A stretch of 64,000 nt of DNA from Prevotella sp. (GTDB lineage Bacteria > Bacteroidota > Bacteroidia > Bacteroidales > Bacteroidaceae), in the NCBI GenBank assembly GCA_015060485.1, contig SUYI01000003.1, positions 62,001-126,000 on the forward strand, in the 5' to 3' direction. Both the position numbers and the translations under genes were made by a program. The notes under the pieces were generated by a model. The model was given only the letters and a program-made list of their open reading frames with translations, was not told where the DNA came from and made no database searches. Shown piece by piece: positions 27,314 through 35,887 of the stretch (within the stretch, counting starts at the first letter, position 1; the number at the start of each line of letters is the position of its first letter).

Positions 27314-28693
27314 ATGAGTAAGAATGAGATGTCAAAGTTGAAAAGGGTCAGCTTCGGAAGTCAGCTGGGCGTGATTCTGGCGACAGCGGGTTCGGCGGTC
27401 GGACTGGGTAACGTGTGGCGCTTTCCGTATATGACCGGACAGAATGGTGGTGCTGTGTTCATCATCATCTATGTGGTGTGTGTGCTGCTGTTGGGCATTC
27501 CATGTATGATCAGCGAATTCATCGTGGGGCGTCACGGACAGGCTAACACGGCCCGGGCCTATAGGAAGATGGCGGGAGGAAGGCCATGGGCCATCATCGG
27601 CTACTTGGGGGTGCTGACGGGATTCCTCATCACGGGCTACTATGCAGTGGTGGCAGGATGGTGCGCACAGTATATCTGGGCTTCGCTCATTGGCCACATG
27701 ACGGGCTCGCCAGAGTATTTTAAGGAGTACTTTGTCACCCTGAGCAGCGACCCGGTGAAACCGGTGCTATGGGCGGTTATCATGCTGGGACTGACGTACC
27801 TGATTATCGAAAAGGGCGTGCGCGACGGCATAGAGCGGGCCTCGAAGGTGATGATGCCTACCTTATTTATATTATTACTGGTCATCGTGGTGGCATCGTG
27901 TATGCTGCCCGGAGCTGAGAAGGGCATCGACTTCCTCTTCAAACCGGACTTCTCGAAAATCAATAGCGACGTGTTCCTGGGGGCACTGGGACAGGCATTC
28001 TATTCGCTGAGCATCGCCATGGGCTGCCTGTGTACGTATGCCAGCTACTTTGCAAAGGATACGAACCTGACAAAGTCGGCATCGCAGATAGCCGTCATCG
28101 ACTGTCTGGTGGCCATACTCGCTGGTCTGATGATATTCCCGGCAGCATTCGCCGTGGGGGTGAATCCTGACTCAGGGGCTTCGCTGGTGTTTATCACCCT
28201 GCCGAACGTGTTCCAACAGGCTTTTGCAGGTGTTCCGGCATTGGGGTATATCATCTCGCTGGTGTTCTTTGCCCTGCTGACACTGGCAGCACTGACCTCG
28301 CTCATCTCGCTGCACGAGGTGTCGACGGCATTCCTGCACGAGGAACTGGTCATCACACGTAAGAAGGCGGCATTCATCGTGACGGTATCGACCATCATCA
28401 TCGGAACACTGTGCTCGCTGTCGCTGGGCGCTGTCGACGGACTGACGGCATGGGGCAAGACACTGTTCGACTGCTTCGACTTCGTCACGGGACAGGTATT
28501 CCTGCCCATCGTGGGATTCCTGACATGTATCTTTATCGGTTGGGCGGTGCCTCACCAGGTGGTGCGCGACGAGTTTACCAATTGGGGAACGCTGCGCGGA
28601 CGGTTCTTCCACCTCTACATCTTCCTGGTGAAGTACATCTGTCCACTGGCCATCTTATTCATCTTCCTGCATCAGCTGGGACTGCTGAATTAA
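27314..28693 (+). CDS. Neurotransmitter:sodium symporter (NSS) family transporter
   Basis: GVILATAGSAVGLGNVWRFPYMTGQNGGAVF signature. Confidence 0.93.
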   Translation: MSKNEMSKLKRVSFGSQLGVILATAGSAVGLGNVWRFPYMTGQNGGAVFIIIYVVCVLLLGIPCMISEFIVGRHGQANTARAYRKMAGGRPWAIIGYLGVLTGFLITGYYAVVAGWCAQYIWASLIGHMTGSPEYFKEYFVTLSSDPVKPVLWAVIMLGLTYLIIEKGVRDGIERASKVMMPTLFILLLVIVVASCMLPGAEKGIDFLFKPDFSKINSDVFLGALGQAFYSLSIAMGCLCTYASYFAKDTNLTKSASQIAVIDCLVAILAGLMIFPAAFAVGVNPDSGASLVFITLPNVFQQAFAGVPALGYIISLVFFALLTLAALTSLISLHEVSTAFLHEELVITRKKAAFIVTVSTIIIGTLCSLSLGAVDGLTAWGKTLFDCFDFVTGQVFLPIVGFLTCIFIGWAVPHQVVRDEFTNWGTLRGRFFHLYIFLVKYICPLAILFIFLHQLGLLN

Positions 28694-28746
28694 ATGAGAA
28701 ATGAGTAGTGAGTAATGGCGGGCCGATGGTCCTAAATGGGGAGTGA

Positions 28747-29637
28747 GTGATGAATAGGAACGACCGTAGGATAGCATTGGGAGCAGTGTGTGTCGGACTG
28801 CTGGCCTTGCTGGGCCTCTGGCTCGGCGGAGAGACAGCACCAGACACCACGAATGCCATTGCCCCCACCGACTCTACCCCTACTATCCCTAACCACCCTA
28901 CCTCCCCTAACAACCCTACCACCCCTACCACCCCTACCAACCCTACCAAAACTCCCTCTCCTTACTATACCGTCCCTTCGCACGCCGTCGAACGTTTCCC
29001 CTTCGACCCCAACACTGCTGACAGCACACAACTGCTGCGCCTGGGCCTGCAACCCTGGCAGGTAAGGAATATCTATAAATACCGTGCCCATGGCGGCATA
29101 TATCGCAAAAAGGAGGACTTCGCCCAACTCTACGGACTGACCGTCAAACAGTATCGCGAACTGGAACCCTATATCCGAATTTCCAAGGACTACCTGCCGG
29201 CGTCAACGCTGGTGGGTAACCGGGATCTCTATCCCGTTAAAATCGGCGAAAATGAACACATCGTGCTCAATACCGCTGATACGACGGAGTTGCAGCGAGT
29301 GCCTGGCATCGGACCGTACTACGCCAAAGAAATAGTGCGCCGCGGAAAGTGGCTGGGAGGCTATGTCAGCGTCGACCAGCTGGACGAGATAGAGAACTTC
29401 CCACAGGAGGCCAAGAAGTATTTCGTGATACAGGATGCCACGCCCAAGAAGCTGAACGTCAACAAGCTTGGTCTGCAGGAGTTGCGCAAGCATCCGTACA
29501 TCAACTATTACATGGCAAAGACCATCGTGGACTATCGCCGCTTGCACGGACCTATCAAGAGTCTGGAGGATTTGCACCTCTCGAAGGACTTCCCGCCGGA
29601 GGTCATCCGTCGCCTGTCACCATACGTGGAATATTAA
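28747..29637 (+). CDS. ComEA-like helix-hairpin-helix DNA-binding protein
   Basis: FDPNTADSTQLLRLGLQPWQVRNIYKYRAHGG, LNTADTTELQRVPGIGPYYAKEIV and LNVNKLGLQELRKHPYINYYMAKTIVDYR HhH modules. Confidence 0.85.
   Translation: MMNRNDRRIALGAVCVGLLALLGLWLGGETAPDTTNAIAPTDSTPTIPNHPTSPNNPTTPTTPTNPTKTPSPYYTVPSHAVERFPFDPNTADSTQLLRLGLQPWQVRNIYKYRAHGGIYRKKEDFAQLYGLTVKQYRELEPYIRISKDYLPASTLVGNRDLYPVKIGENEHIVLNTADTTELQRVPGIGPYYAKEIVRRGKWLGGYVSVDQLDEIENFPQEAKKYFVIQDATPKKLNVNKLGLQELRKHPYINYYMAKTIVDYRRLHGPIKSLEDLHLSKDFPPEVIRRLSPYVEY
28887..28949 (+). repeat. In-frame 9-nt tandem repeat (CCCTAMCMA-like, 7 units) encoding a Pro/Thr linker
   Basis: CCCTAACCA CCCTACCTC CCCTAACAA CCCTACCAC CCCTACCAC CCCTACCAA CCCTACCAA. 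Confidence 0.9.
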
Positions 29638-29644
29638 AAGGGGA

Positions 29645-29721
29645 CTAAAGGAACACCAAAGGAGGTCTAAAGGAGCACCAAAGGAGGCCTAAAGGAGGTC
29701 TAAAGGAGCACTAAAGGAAGA
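29645..29721 (+). repeat. 11-nt tandem repeat, 7 units, between the comEA-like gene and dgt
   Basis: CTAAAGGAACA CCAAAGGAGGT CTAAAGGAGCA CCAAAGGAGGC CTAAAGGAGGT CTAAAGGAGCA CTAAAGGAAGA. Confidence 0.95.
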
Positions 29722-29738
29722 TAAAAACATAAAAAGAG

Positions 29739-31082
29739 ATGATGGATTGGAAAAAACTGATATCGAACAAGCGGTTGGGGCAGGAGTCCCGTCATATAGA
29801 AAGACACGATGACCGCACGGAGTTTAAACGCGACTACGACCGCATGATTTTCTCGGCACCGTTCAGACGGTTGCAGAATAAGACGCAGGTGTTCCCATTG
29901 CCGGGCAGCGTATTTGTGCATAACCGACTGACTCACTCGCTCGAGGTGGCCTGCGTCGGTATGTCGCTGGGTAATGACGTGGCACGACGACTGATAAAGG
30001 AACGTCATCCGGAACTGCGTGGCACGCTGTTCGAGGAAATCGGACAAATCGTGTCTACAGCCTGTCTGGCACACGACCTAGGCAATCCGCCCTTCGGACA
30101 CTCTGGCGAAAAGGCCATCCAGACATTCTTTACCGAGGGGGCAGGACGCTTCCTGAAAGAGAAGGTGTCGCCGGCATTCTGGTCGGACATCACGCACTTC
30201 GAGGGTAATGCCAATGCGTTCCGTCTGCTGACGCACCAGTTCCGAGGACGTCGCCCTGGAGGCTTCGTGATGACGTATTCTACCATTGCCAGCATCGTGA
30301 AGTATCCTTATTCGTCGATGGCGCCCAGCAAGAAGGGTAAGTTCGGCTTCTTCATCAGCGAACAGCAGAACTACCGGCGTATTGCCGATGAATTGGGCAT
30401 AATTTGTACATCGAAGCCGGGAGAACCCTTGCGTTATGTGCGCCATCCGCTGGTATATCTCGTCGAGGCGGCTGATGATATATGCTATGAGATCATGGAC
30501 CTGGAGGATGCACATAAACTGAAGATACTGTCGTACGAAACGGTATCGCGACTGTTCCTCGACTTCTTCGATGAGGAGACACAACGGCGTATCCAACAGC
30601 GTATCGTCGACGAGCAGCTGACGGATGAAAACGAACAGGTGGTCTATCTGAGGGCTTGTGTCATCGGTAAACTGGAGAACGAGTGCGCAAACTCATTCGT
30701 GGAACATGAGGAGGAAATTCTGAACGGTACTTTCGAGGGCAGCCTGATTGACCATATCAGTCCCATGCAGCGAGATGCCTACAAGCGGTGTGCAAAACTG
30801 TCGGTACAGAAGATATACAAAAGCCGTCCAGTGCTCGATGTGGAACTCTCCGGTTACCAGATCATGGCGACACTCATGGATAAGATGACGGAGGCGGTGA
30901 TGAATCCGGAGCGTTACTACTCCCAGCAGCTCATTGGCCGCGTGTCGTCGCAGTACGACATCAATGCCGACGACCTCGAGACGCGCCTGATGGCGGTCAT
31001 CGACTATATCTCGGGCATGACGGACGTATATGCCCTCGACGTCTATCAGAAGATCAACGGCATATCCCTGCCCATCATCTGA
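29739..31082 (+). CDS. dgt: Deoxyguanosinetriphosphate triphosphohydrolase (HD-domain dNTPase)
   Basis: FSAPFRRLQNKTQVFPLPGSVFVHNRLTHSLEVACVG...CLAHDLGNPPFGHSGEKAI. Confidence 0.93.
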   Translation: MMDWKKLISNKRLGQESRHIERHDDRTEFKRDYDRMIFSAPFRRLQNKTQVFPLPGSVFVHNRLTHSLEVACVGMSLGNDVARRLIKERHPELRGTLFEEIGQIVSTACLAHDLGNPPFGHSGEKAIQTFFTEGAGRFLKEKVSPAFWSDITHFEGNANAFRLLTHQFRGRRPGGFVMTYSTIASIVKYPYSSMAPSKKGKFGFFISEQQNYRRIADELGIICTSKPGEPLRYVRHPLVYLVEAADDICYEIMDLEDAHKLKILSYETVSRLFLDFFDEETQRRIQQRIVDEQLTDENEQVVYLRACVIGKLENECANSFVEHEEEILNGTFEGSLIDHISPMQRDAYKRCAKLSVQKIYKSRPVLDVELSGYQIMATLMDKMTEAVMNPERYYSQQLIGRVSSQYDINADDLETRLMAVIDYISGMTDVYALDVYQKINGISLPII

Positions 31083-31115
31083 CCTTTGCCCTTCGACTTT
31101 TGTCCTTTGACTTTG

Positions 31116-33356
31116 CTATGGCCATTGAACTTTCAAGTGGTGGAGCATGGTAGTGCTTTCACCACCTGATGAACCTGTATGCTGAATGTGGATACCGCCA
31201 AAGCTGTTAGGAGTGACATAGGCAGAAAGCAATACTTCATGGGGCAGGGTAGAACCTGCAGGTTGCGGGGTCTTCGTTGTGACGTGGGCAGTCAATCGAT
31301 TCCCGATGAAATCGATGGAAATGGCGCATCCGGTGCGATAGCAGGTGGAGGAGACTGGTTCCGTCAGTGGAGTGATATTTCCATGCTCGTACTTCACCAG
31401 ATAGAAGTCTACTGCCTTGGCATGTTTCGTAGTACGGATGATGCGGAGTCCATAGCCGGTGAGCGTCTGGGTGTCGAACTTCAGACAGACGTCCATATAC
31501 TGCCCAGTAGCGGATCCGAAGCCTTGACCAGCCGTCTTGGTGGGGTCTACAAGCAGCGTCAGGTGCATGTCGCCATAGTTACGTTCAGCAGGGGTGTACA
31601 TGATGCGGGCACCACGCTGGGCTTGCAAAAGCCCCATTCCAACGGCACCGTTGAAACCTTCCTTGTATTCCCACATGGGTTTGTGGGAATCGAACGACCA
31701 CGGATAGTCTGCCGTATCCTGGGGCTTATAGCCATCGACAGTCCAATAGCCTGACAATACCCGTGGCTGCCACTGGCAGGGGAAATCATGAAAATCTGTC
31801 TCTATGCTTTTTGTCTTCTTTTGGCGTTTAATGACCTTTGGCGCATCCACACGGAGGGTGTCGCCTGCCAGACTGCCATGCAGCTTGGGTACAATCAGGG
31901 CACTAAGCGTGTGGCCGTTGTCGGCATCGGATAGTTTGTACACAGGATAGGCTAATGCCTGTGGATCAGCTGTGACTACACTGACGGGAATATCGTCGCG
32001 CAGCCAGATGATCACGGACTCATCATAGCGGTCTTGCAAGTCTAGGTCGTAGCTTAGCTGTGCCACACCTTTCTTGATTTGAAGCGCTGGCTTGCGCAGA
32101 AAGGCGGGTGCAGGCAGAAGGCGCGGATGAACGGTCAGGTGGCATGCTGCCTCCCGACCGTCGGAAGTGCTGGCCATCACACAGAAATCGACGGTTTTAC
32201 CGCTTTGGTTCGTTGGAACGACCTGTACGGAATCTCTGCCTATAGGTATCAGTGTGACATAACGCTCATGATAGTCTGTTACCCGCCATTTCACCGATGC
32301 TGAGTCGCTGCAAACGAGTGTCAAAGAATTTTCGCCAGTGCGCAACTCTGCTTCGTGTTGACTGATGTTCAGATAGGGAATGCCTTGTGAAATGAGCTGG
32401 ACAGTGTCGGGTAGGACAATGGTGTTCTGAGGTTGGCGGCTGCCTATTTGATAGGGCTTGCCGTTTAGCGTGAAGTTTCTCTGATAGCAGCGGAGCCAGG
32501 GTTGCGGATAGGCCGTCCAACCTACATAGATGTTGTCGGAAGGAGCGTGGTAGCGACAGTCGATGACGATGACGGGACCGCCTTGTTTGCAGAAATACAT
32601 CTCACGATTCTCGCCCTTCACATTGAAATCGCAGTCAATGAATAAAGCACCCTTGCCAAAGGTGCTCCAGAAAGGCTTTTGTCCATAAAGGTCGAAGTGG
32701 CAGTGACGATAGGTGGCAGTTCCGTTCAAAGCATCGTCGGTACATTCGAAATGACAGTCCTCATAATAGGAGTCACGGGCTCCATTAAGCGGATTCAGGT
32801 TAAGGCGACTGATGAAGCGTACCCGTTTGGCGACGAGCTGACGACCATGAACATAACCTACGTGGGCCTGAGTGATGGCATCACTGCGTTTGGGTCGATT
32901 CAGCAGAGGGTTCAGGGGATAGACGAGGTCGACATTGCAGTAGTTACCCATAGTGAGATTCTCAACAGTCAGCGAGTCGCACCAGAAGTCGAACATGGTG
33001 AAATTACCAACGGCTCCCTGGGTTTGTCCACGTTGGGAGGCTAGGACGACATCGTGAGGATTTTCGCCCATTCCAACGAGGTAAAGACGCGGACAACGTA
33101 CAACCAAGCCAAAGGGCTCTCGACCATTTTTACCCACTTTGACTGTGGAGTCGTCCGGATCGTCAATCCAATAGACACCAGGCCGGATGTATACGGTGGT
33201 GCTGTCGACGAAATGGGGGCTGGCCTCTTGGAAGGTGCGAAACGTGAAAGGAGTATTGGCACGAGCCTCTGCATCGACCATGAGGTGGAGGCTATCAAGG
33301 CGTTGGGCATGCGCGAATAAGGGCATAAGAGCCCCTAACAGGAAAAGTCGTAGCAT
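31116..33356 (-). CDS. Secreted right-handed beta-helix protein, pectinesterase/pectate-lyase-like
   Basis: Signal peptide; pectinesterase-like TFRTFQEASPHF...TVYIRPGVYWIDD...LTVENLTMGNY...HCHFDLYGQKPFWSTFGKGALFIDCDF. Confidence 0.6.
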   Translation of the reverse strand: MLRLFLLGALMPLFAHAQRLDSLHLMVDAEARANTPFTFRTFQEASPHFVDSTTVYIRPGVYWIDDPDDSTVKVGKNGREPFGLVVRCPRLYLVGMGENPHDVVLASQRGQTQGAVGNFTMFDFWCDSLTVENLTMGNYCNVDLVYPLNPLLNRPKRSDAITQAHVGYVHGRQLVAKRVRFISRLNLNPLNGARDSYYEDCHFECTDDALNGTATYRHCHFDLYGQKPFWSTFGKGALFIDCDFNVKGENREMYFCKQGGPVIVIDCRYHAPSDNIYVGWTAYPQPWLRCYQRNFTLNGKPYQIGSRQPQNTIVLPDTVQLISQGIPYLNISQHEAELRTGENSLTLVCSDSASVKWRVTDYHERYVTLIPIGRDSVQVVPTNQSGKTVDFCVMASTSDGREAACHLTVHPRLLPAPAFLRKPALQIKKGVAQLSYDLDLQDRYDESVIIWLRDDIPVSVVTADPQALAYPVYKLSDADNGHTLSALIVPKLHGSLAGDTLRVDAPKVIKRQKKTKSIETDFHDFPCQWQPRVLSGYWTVDGYKPQDTADYPWSFDSHKPMWEYKEGFNGAVGMGLLQAQRGARIMYTPAERNYGDMHLTLLVDPTKTAGQGFGSATGQYMDVCLKFDTQTLTGYGLRIIRTTKHAKAVDFYLVKYEHGNITPLTEPVSSTCYRTGCAISIDFIGNRLTAHVTTKTPQPAGSTLPHEVLLSAYVTPNSFGGIHIQHTGSSGGESTTMLHHLKVQWP

Positions 33357-33368
33357 GTTTGGTTTGTT

Positions 33369-34361
33369 TTAGTCTTTGTTTTTGTAAATCAGCTTGTTAG
33401 CGCCGGATGTTAACTCCAGTTCCTCGCGGTGTGCTTGGATGAACGAATCGATATGGCGCTTGCGCTTGCTCTCGAAAATCTCGTCGATGGCAATCAGGAT
33501 ACCTGTCTCCTCGACGTCGCCAAAACCATAGTTGATGGCAGTACCGAAGAGTTTCATGGTGGGTGAGAGTCCCATATAGGCATTGACCAATGGTGGGATG
33601 TTATAGCCCAATTTGCGGATTTCGCGGTTCAGCACCATATAATCTTCCTTAAAGGAATTACCACAGAAGAGTGCTTCCAATTCGGCTGGGTCGGTTTCCA
33701 GTTCCAACGGTTTCATCGGAATAATCAGTCGCTCCTTGTCGTCGAAATGTTTCTTGAGGAAGAAAAGAATCATGTCGCGCCCCTTACGAATGTAAGAGGG
33801 ATACATGGTCATCTTGCCAAAGTAATATTTCACGGAAGGACGGATGACGGTCAGCGCACCCAGACCATCCCACAGGTTATCGAGGGCAAACAGACTCTTG
33901 GCTCCCATCCTGGATGACTGGTAAGGGATGGCAACGAATGAACGTCCCAATTCTACGGTCCAGGGAGCATAGTCCTTCAAGAATTTCTCTGAGAAATGGA
34001 ACATGTGACTTGTGGCCAAAATGGGTTGTCCTTGTGCGTCGTACTGCCAGTCGGACCCTAACAGATAGCGATAACCACCGATAATCTCTTCTTCGTCGGG
34101 ATTCCATACGATGAGTTGTTTATAACAGTTCTCGCAGGTGTCGAACTCGTCAATATCTACGGGCTTGCCCGTTCCTCCACCGGCCTCGCGGAATACGACT
34201 TCACGCAATCGGCCAATTTCCTGCATCACATTGGGGGCATTATGCGCCGTGATGATGTAGATCTCGTTGTTGCTCTTGTTGGTCATTCGCAACTGCTTGT
34301 CGGGTGTCAACTCACTCTTGAGGACTTCCTTGCTGATGGGGGCGATGATGGGCTGTTCCAT
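33369..34361 (-). CDS. GNAT-like N-acyltransferase, probable glycine-lipid biosynthesis (GlsB-like)
   Basis: REVVFREAGGGTGKPVDIDEFDTCENCYKQLIVWNPDEEEIIGGYRY...VELGRSFVAIPYQ resembles the OlsB/hemolysin-type acyltransferase family; paired with a PlsC-like gene. Confidence 0.65.
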   Translation of the reverse strand: MEQPIIAPISKEVLKSELTPDKQLRMTNKSNNEIYIITAHNAPNVMQEIGRLREVVFREAGGGTGKPVDIDEFDTCENCYKQLIVWNPDEEEIIGGYRYLLGSDWQYDAQGQPILATSHMFHFSEKFLKDYAPWTVELGRSFVAIPYQSSRMGAKSLFALDNLWDGLGALTVIRPSVKYYFGKMTMYPSYIRKGRDMILFFLKKHFDDKERLIIPMKPLELETDPAELEALFCGNSFKEDYMVLNREIRKLGYNIPPLVNAYMGLSPTMKLFGTAINYGFGDVEETGILIAIDEIFESKRKRHIDSFIQAHREELELTSGANKLIYKNKD

Positions 34362-34380
34362 TGAATGTTTAGTTTAGAGA

Positions 34381-35223
34381 TTATAGTTTAGAGAAAGATG
34401 CTAAGGAATATACTTGGTCTTGGACATATTGAGCCCATTCCAATGGTGTCCTGCTCTTGTCGAAAGTCTGCCAGGGGATGGGCTTGCCAATGGTAATCTG
34501 GAAAGTTTCCCCTACATTCTTATACATTTCGTCGACGAGGAAGAGCATGGCGAGGTTAAAAGGCAGGAAACGGTCGGAGAAATTAGCTAACCGATAGAAA
34601 AAATCGGAGTTATGGCCACTGAAGTGGATGGGTATCACGTCACGCTGGTACTCTACACTCTTGGAAATAAACGTCTTCGACCAGGGAATATCTCTGATTT
34701 CCTTCTTTCGTCTGCGAGAGCAAATACCTGCAGGAAACATCAGCATATGATTGTCGCTTTCGAATCCTGCCTTCACTATAGCGGGGAAATTGCGGCTTTG
34801 ATGCCCGGTTTTGTTAATGGGGATGCAAAGTGGTGCTAGTCCCGGCAGATACATGAGCAGGTCGTTGACCAAATAGCGGAACCGTGAATCGAAATGACGC
34901 CCGATGATAGCTCCCAAAGCTACACCGTCGGCTCCTCCTAAGGGGTGGTTGGACACGATAGTATAGAGATGGCCATCGTCTTTAGGGGGAAGGTTTTCCA
35001 TTCCCTCTACCTGAAGGGTCATCTGCAGATACTCTACACAGGCTTCCAACCAAGGAGTGCCAACTTTGTCGCGTGCGTCCCAAAGGAAACCATTCACCTG
35101 ATCTTGGTGTGCTATGCGCTTGAGCCACGAAACGAGCGGACTTGGTATCCATTTGGCCTTAGAACCCATCTTATTCTTGAGTATCTGATCAATGTCGATG
35201 GTCTTTTCAGTAATTTCTGCCAT
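34381..35223 (-). CDS. PlsC-like O-acyltransferase, probable glycine-lipid biosynthesis (GlsA-like)
   Basis: VSNHPLGGADGVALGAIIG (acyltransferase HxxxxD-like region) and MFPAGICSRRRKKEIRDIPWSKTFI. Confidence 0.65.
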   Translation of the reverse strand: MAEITEKTIDIDQILKNKMGSKAKWIPSPLVSWLKRIAHQDQVNGFLWDARDKVGTPWLEACVEYLQMTLQVEGMENLPPKDDGHLYTIVSNHPLGGADGVALGAIIGRHFDSRFRYLVNDLLMYLPGLAPLCIPINKTGHQSRNFPAIVKAGFESDNHMLMFPAGICSRRRKKEIRDIPWSKTFISKSVEYQRDVIPIHFSGHNSDFFYRLANFSDRFLPFNLAMLFLVDEMYKNVGETFQITIGKPIPWQTFDKSRTPLEWAQYVQDQVYSLASFSKL

Positions 35224-35251
35224 TTCTCTATTAATTGTCCTTTACAACTTG

Positions 35252-35259
35252 CAAAGTTA
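35252..35259 (-). promoter_or_regulatory. Minus-strand -7 promoter element for the acyltransferase pair
   Basis: CAAAGTTA, reverse complement of TAACTTTG, about 30 bp upstream of the 35223 start. Confidence 0.5.
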
Positions 35260-35337
35260 ATGATTTTATTTATAAATGATTGCACTTTTTCGAAAAAATG
35301 TGCAATAAAGTTACTTTTTATAAATTATTCACTAAAA

Positions 35338-35370
35338 AAAGTGGAGAAAAGTGGGGGATTGTGGGGGAAA
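35338..35370 (+). promoter_or_regulatory. MraZ-type operator: three GTGG boxes at 10-bp spacing upstream of mraZ
   Basis: AAAGTGG-AGA-AAAGTGG-GGG-ATTGTGG-GGG directly upstream of TATCTTTG and mraZ. Confidence 0.75.
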
Positions 35371-35375
35371 TTAAT

Positions 35376-35383
35376 TATCTTTG
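35376..35383 (+). promoter_or_regulatory. -7 element of the dcw operon promoter
   Basis: TATCTTTG matches TAnnTTTG, 31 bp upstream of the mraZ start. Confidence 0.7.
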
Positions 35384-35413
35384 CACCCAAATTTAAAAAT
35401 ATAAGAGGTACAC

Positions 35414-35866
35414 ATGCGTTTTTTAGGTAACATAGAGGCCAAGATTGACGTGAAGGGACGTGCTTTCCTTCCCGCTGCCTTCCGCAAGGTTTTGCAGGCA
35501 GGCGGTGAGGAACGCCTTGTGTTGCGCAAGGATGTGTTCCAGTCCTGTCTGGTGCTTTATCCTGAGAGCGTGTGGAATGTACAGATGGATTTACTGAGGG
35601 CCCGTCTGAACCGATGGAACCGACAGGAGCAGCAGGTGTTCCGTCAGTTTGTGTCGGAAGTAGAGTTGCTGACCCTTGATGGCAATGGCCGTTTCCTGAT
35701 TCCCAAGCGCTATCTGCGTATGGCAGAAATCGATCAGGATATCAAGTTCGTCGGCATGGATGATACCATAGAAATCTGGAGCAGCCGCAAGGTTGAAGAA
35801 CAACAGATGAAGCCGGAAGATTTCGGCAACGCCCTCGAACAGCTCATGATGGTGGAGCAAGAGTGA
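35414..35866 (+). CDS. mraZ: Transcriptional regulator MraZ
   Basis: MRFLGNIEAKIDVKGRAFLPAAFRKVL; first gene of the dcw cluster. Confidence 0.93.
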   Translation: MRFLGNIEAKIDVKGRAFLPAAFRKVLQAGGEERLVLRKDVFQSCLVLYPESVWNVQMDLLRARLNRWNRQEQQVFRQFVSEVELLTLDGNGRFLIPKRYLRMAEIDQDIKFVGMDDTIEIWSSRKVEEQQMKPEDFGNALEQLMMVEQE

Positions 35867-35887
35867 ACTTTCCAGTAACGCATAACA

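Noticed and set aside
29645-29721. Possible CRISPR array
   Set aside because: Units are 11 nt with no spacers and no cas genes nearby; it is a simple tandem array.
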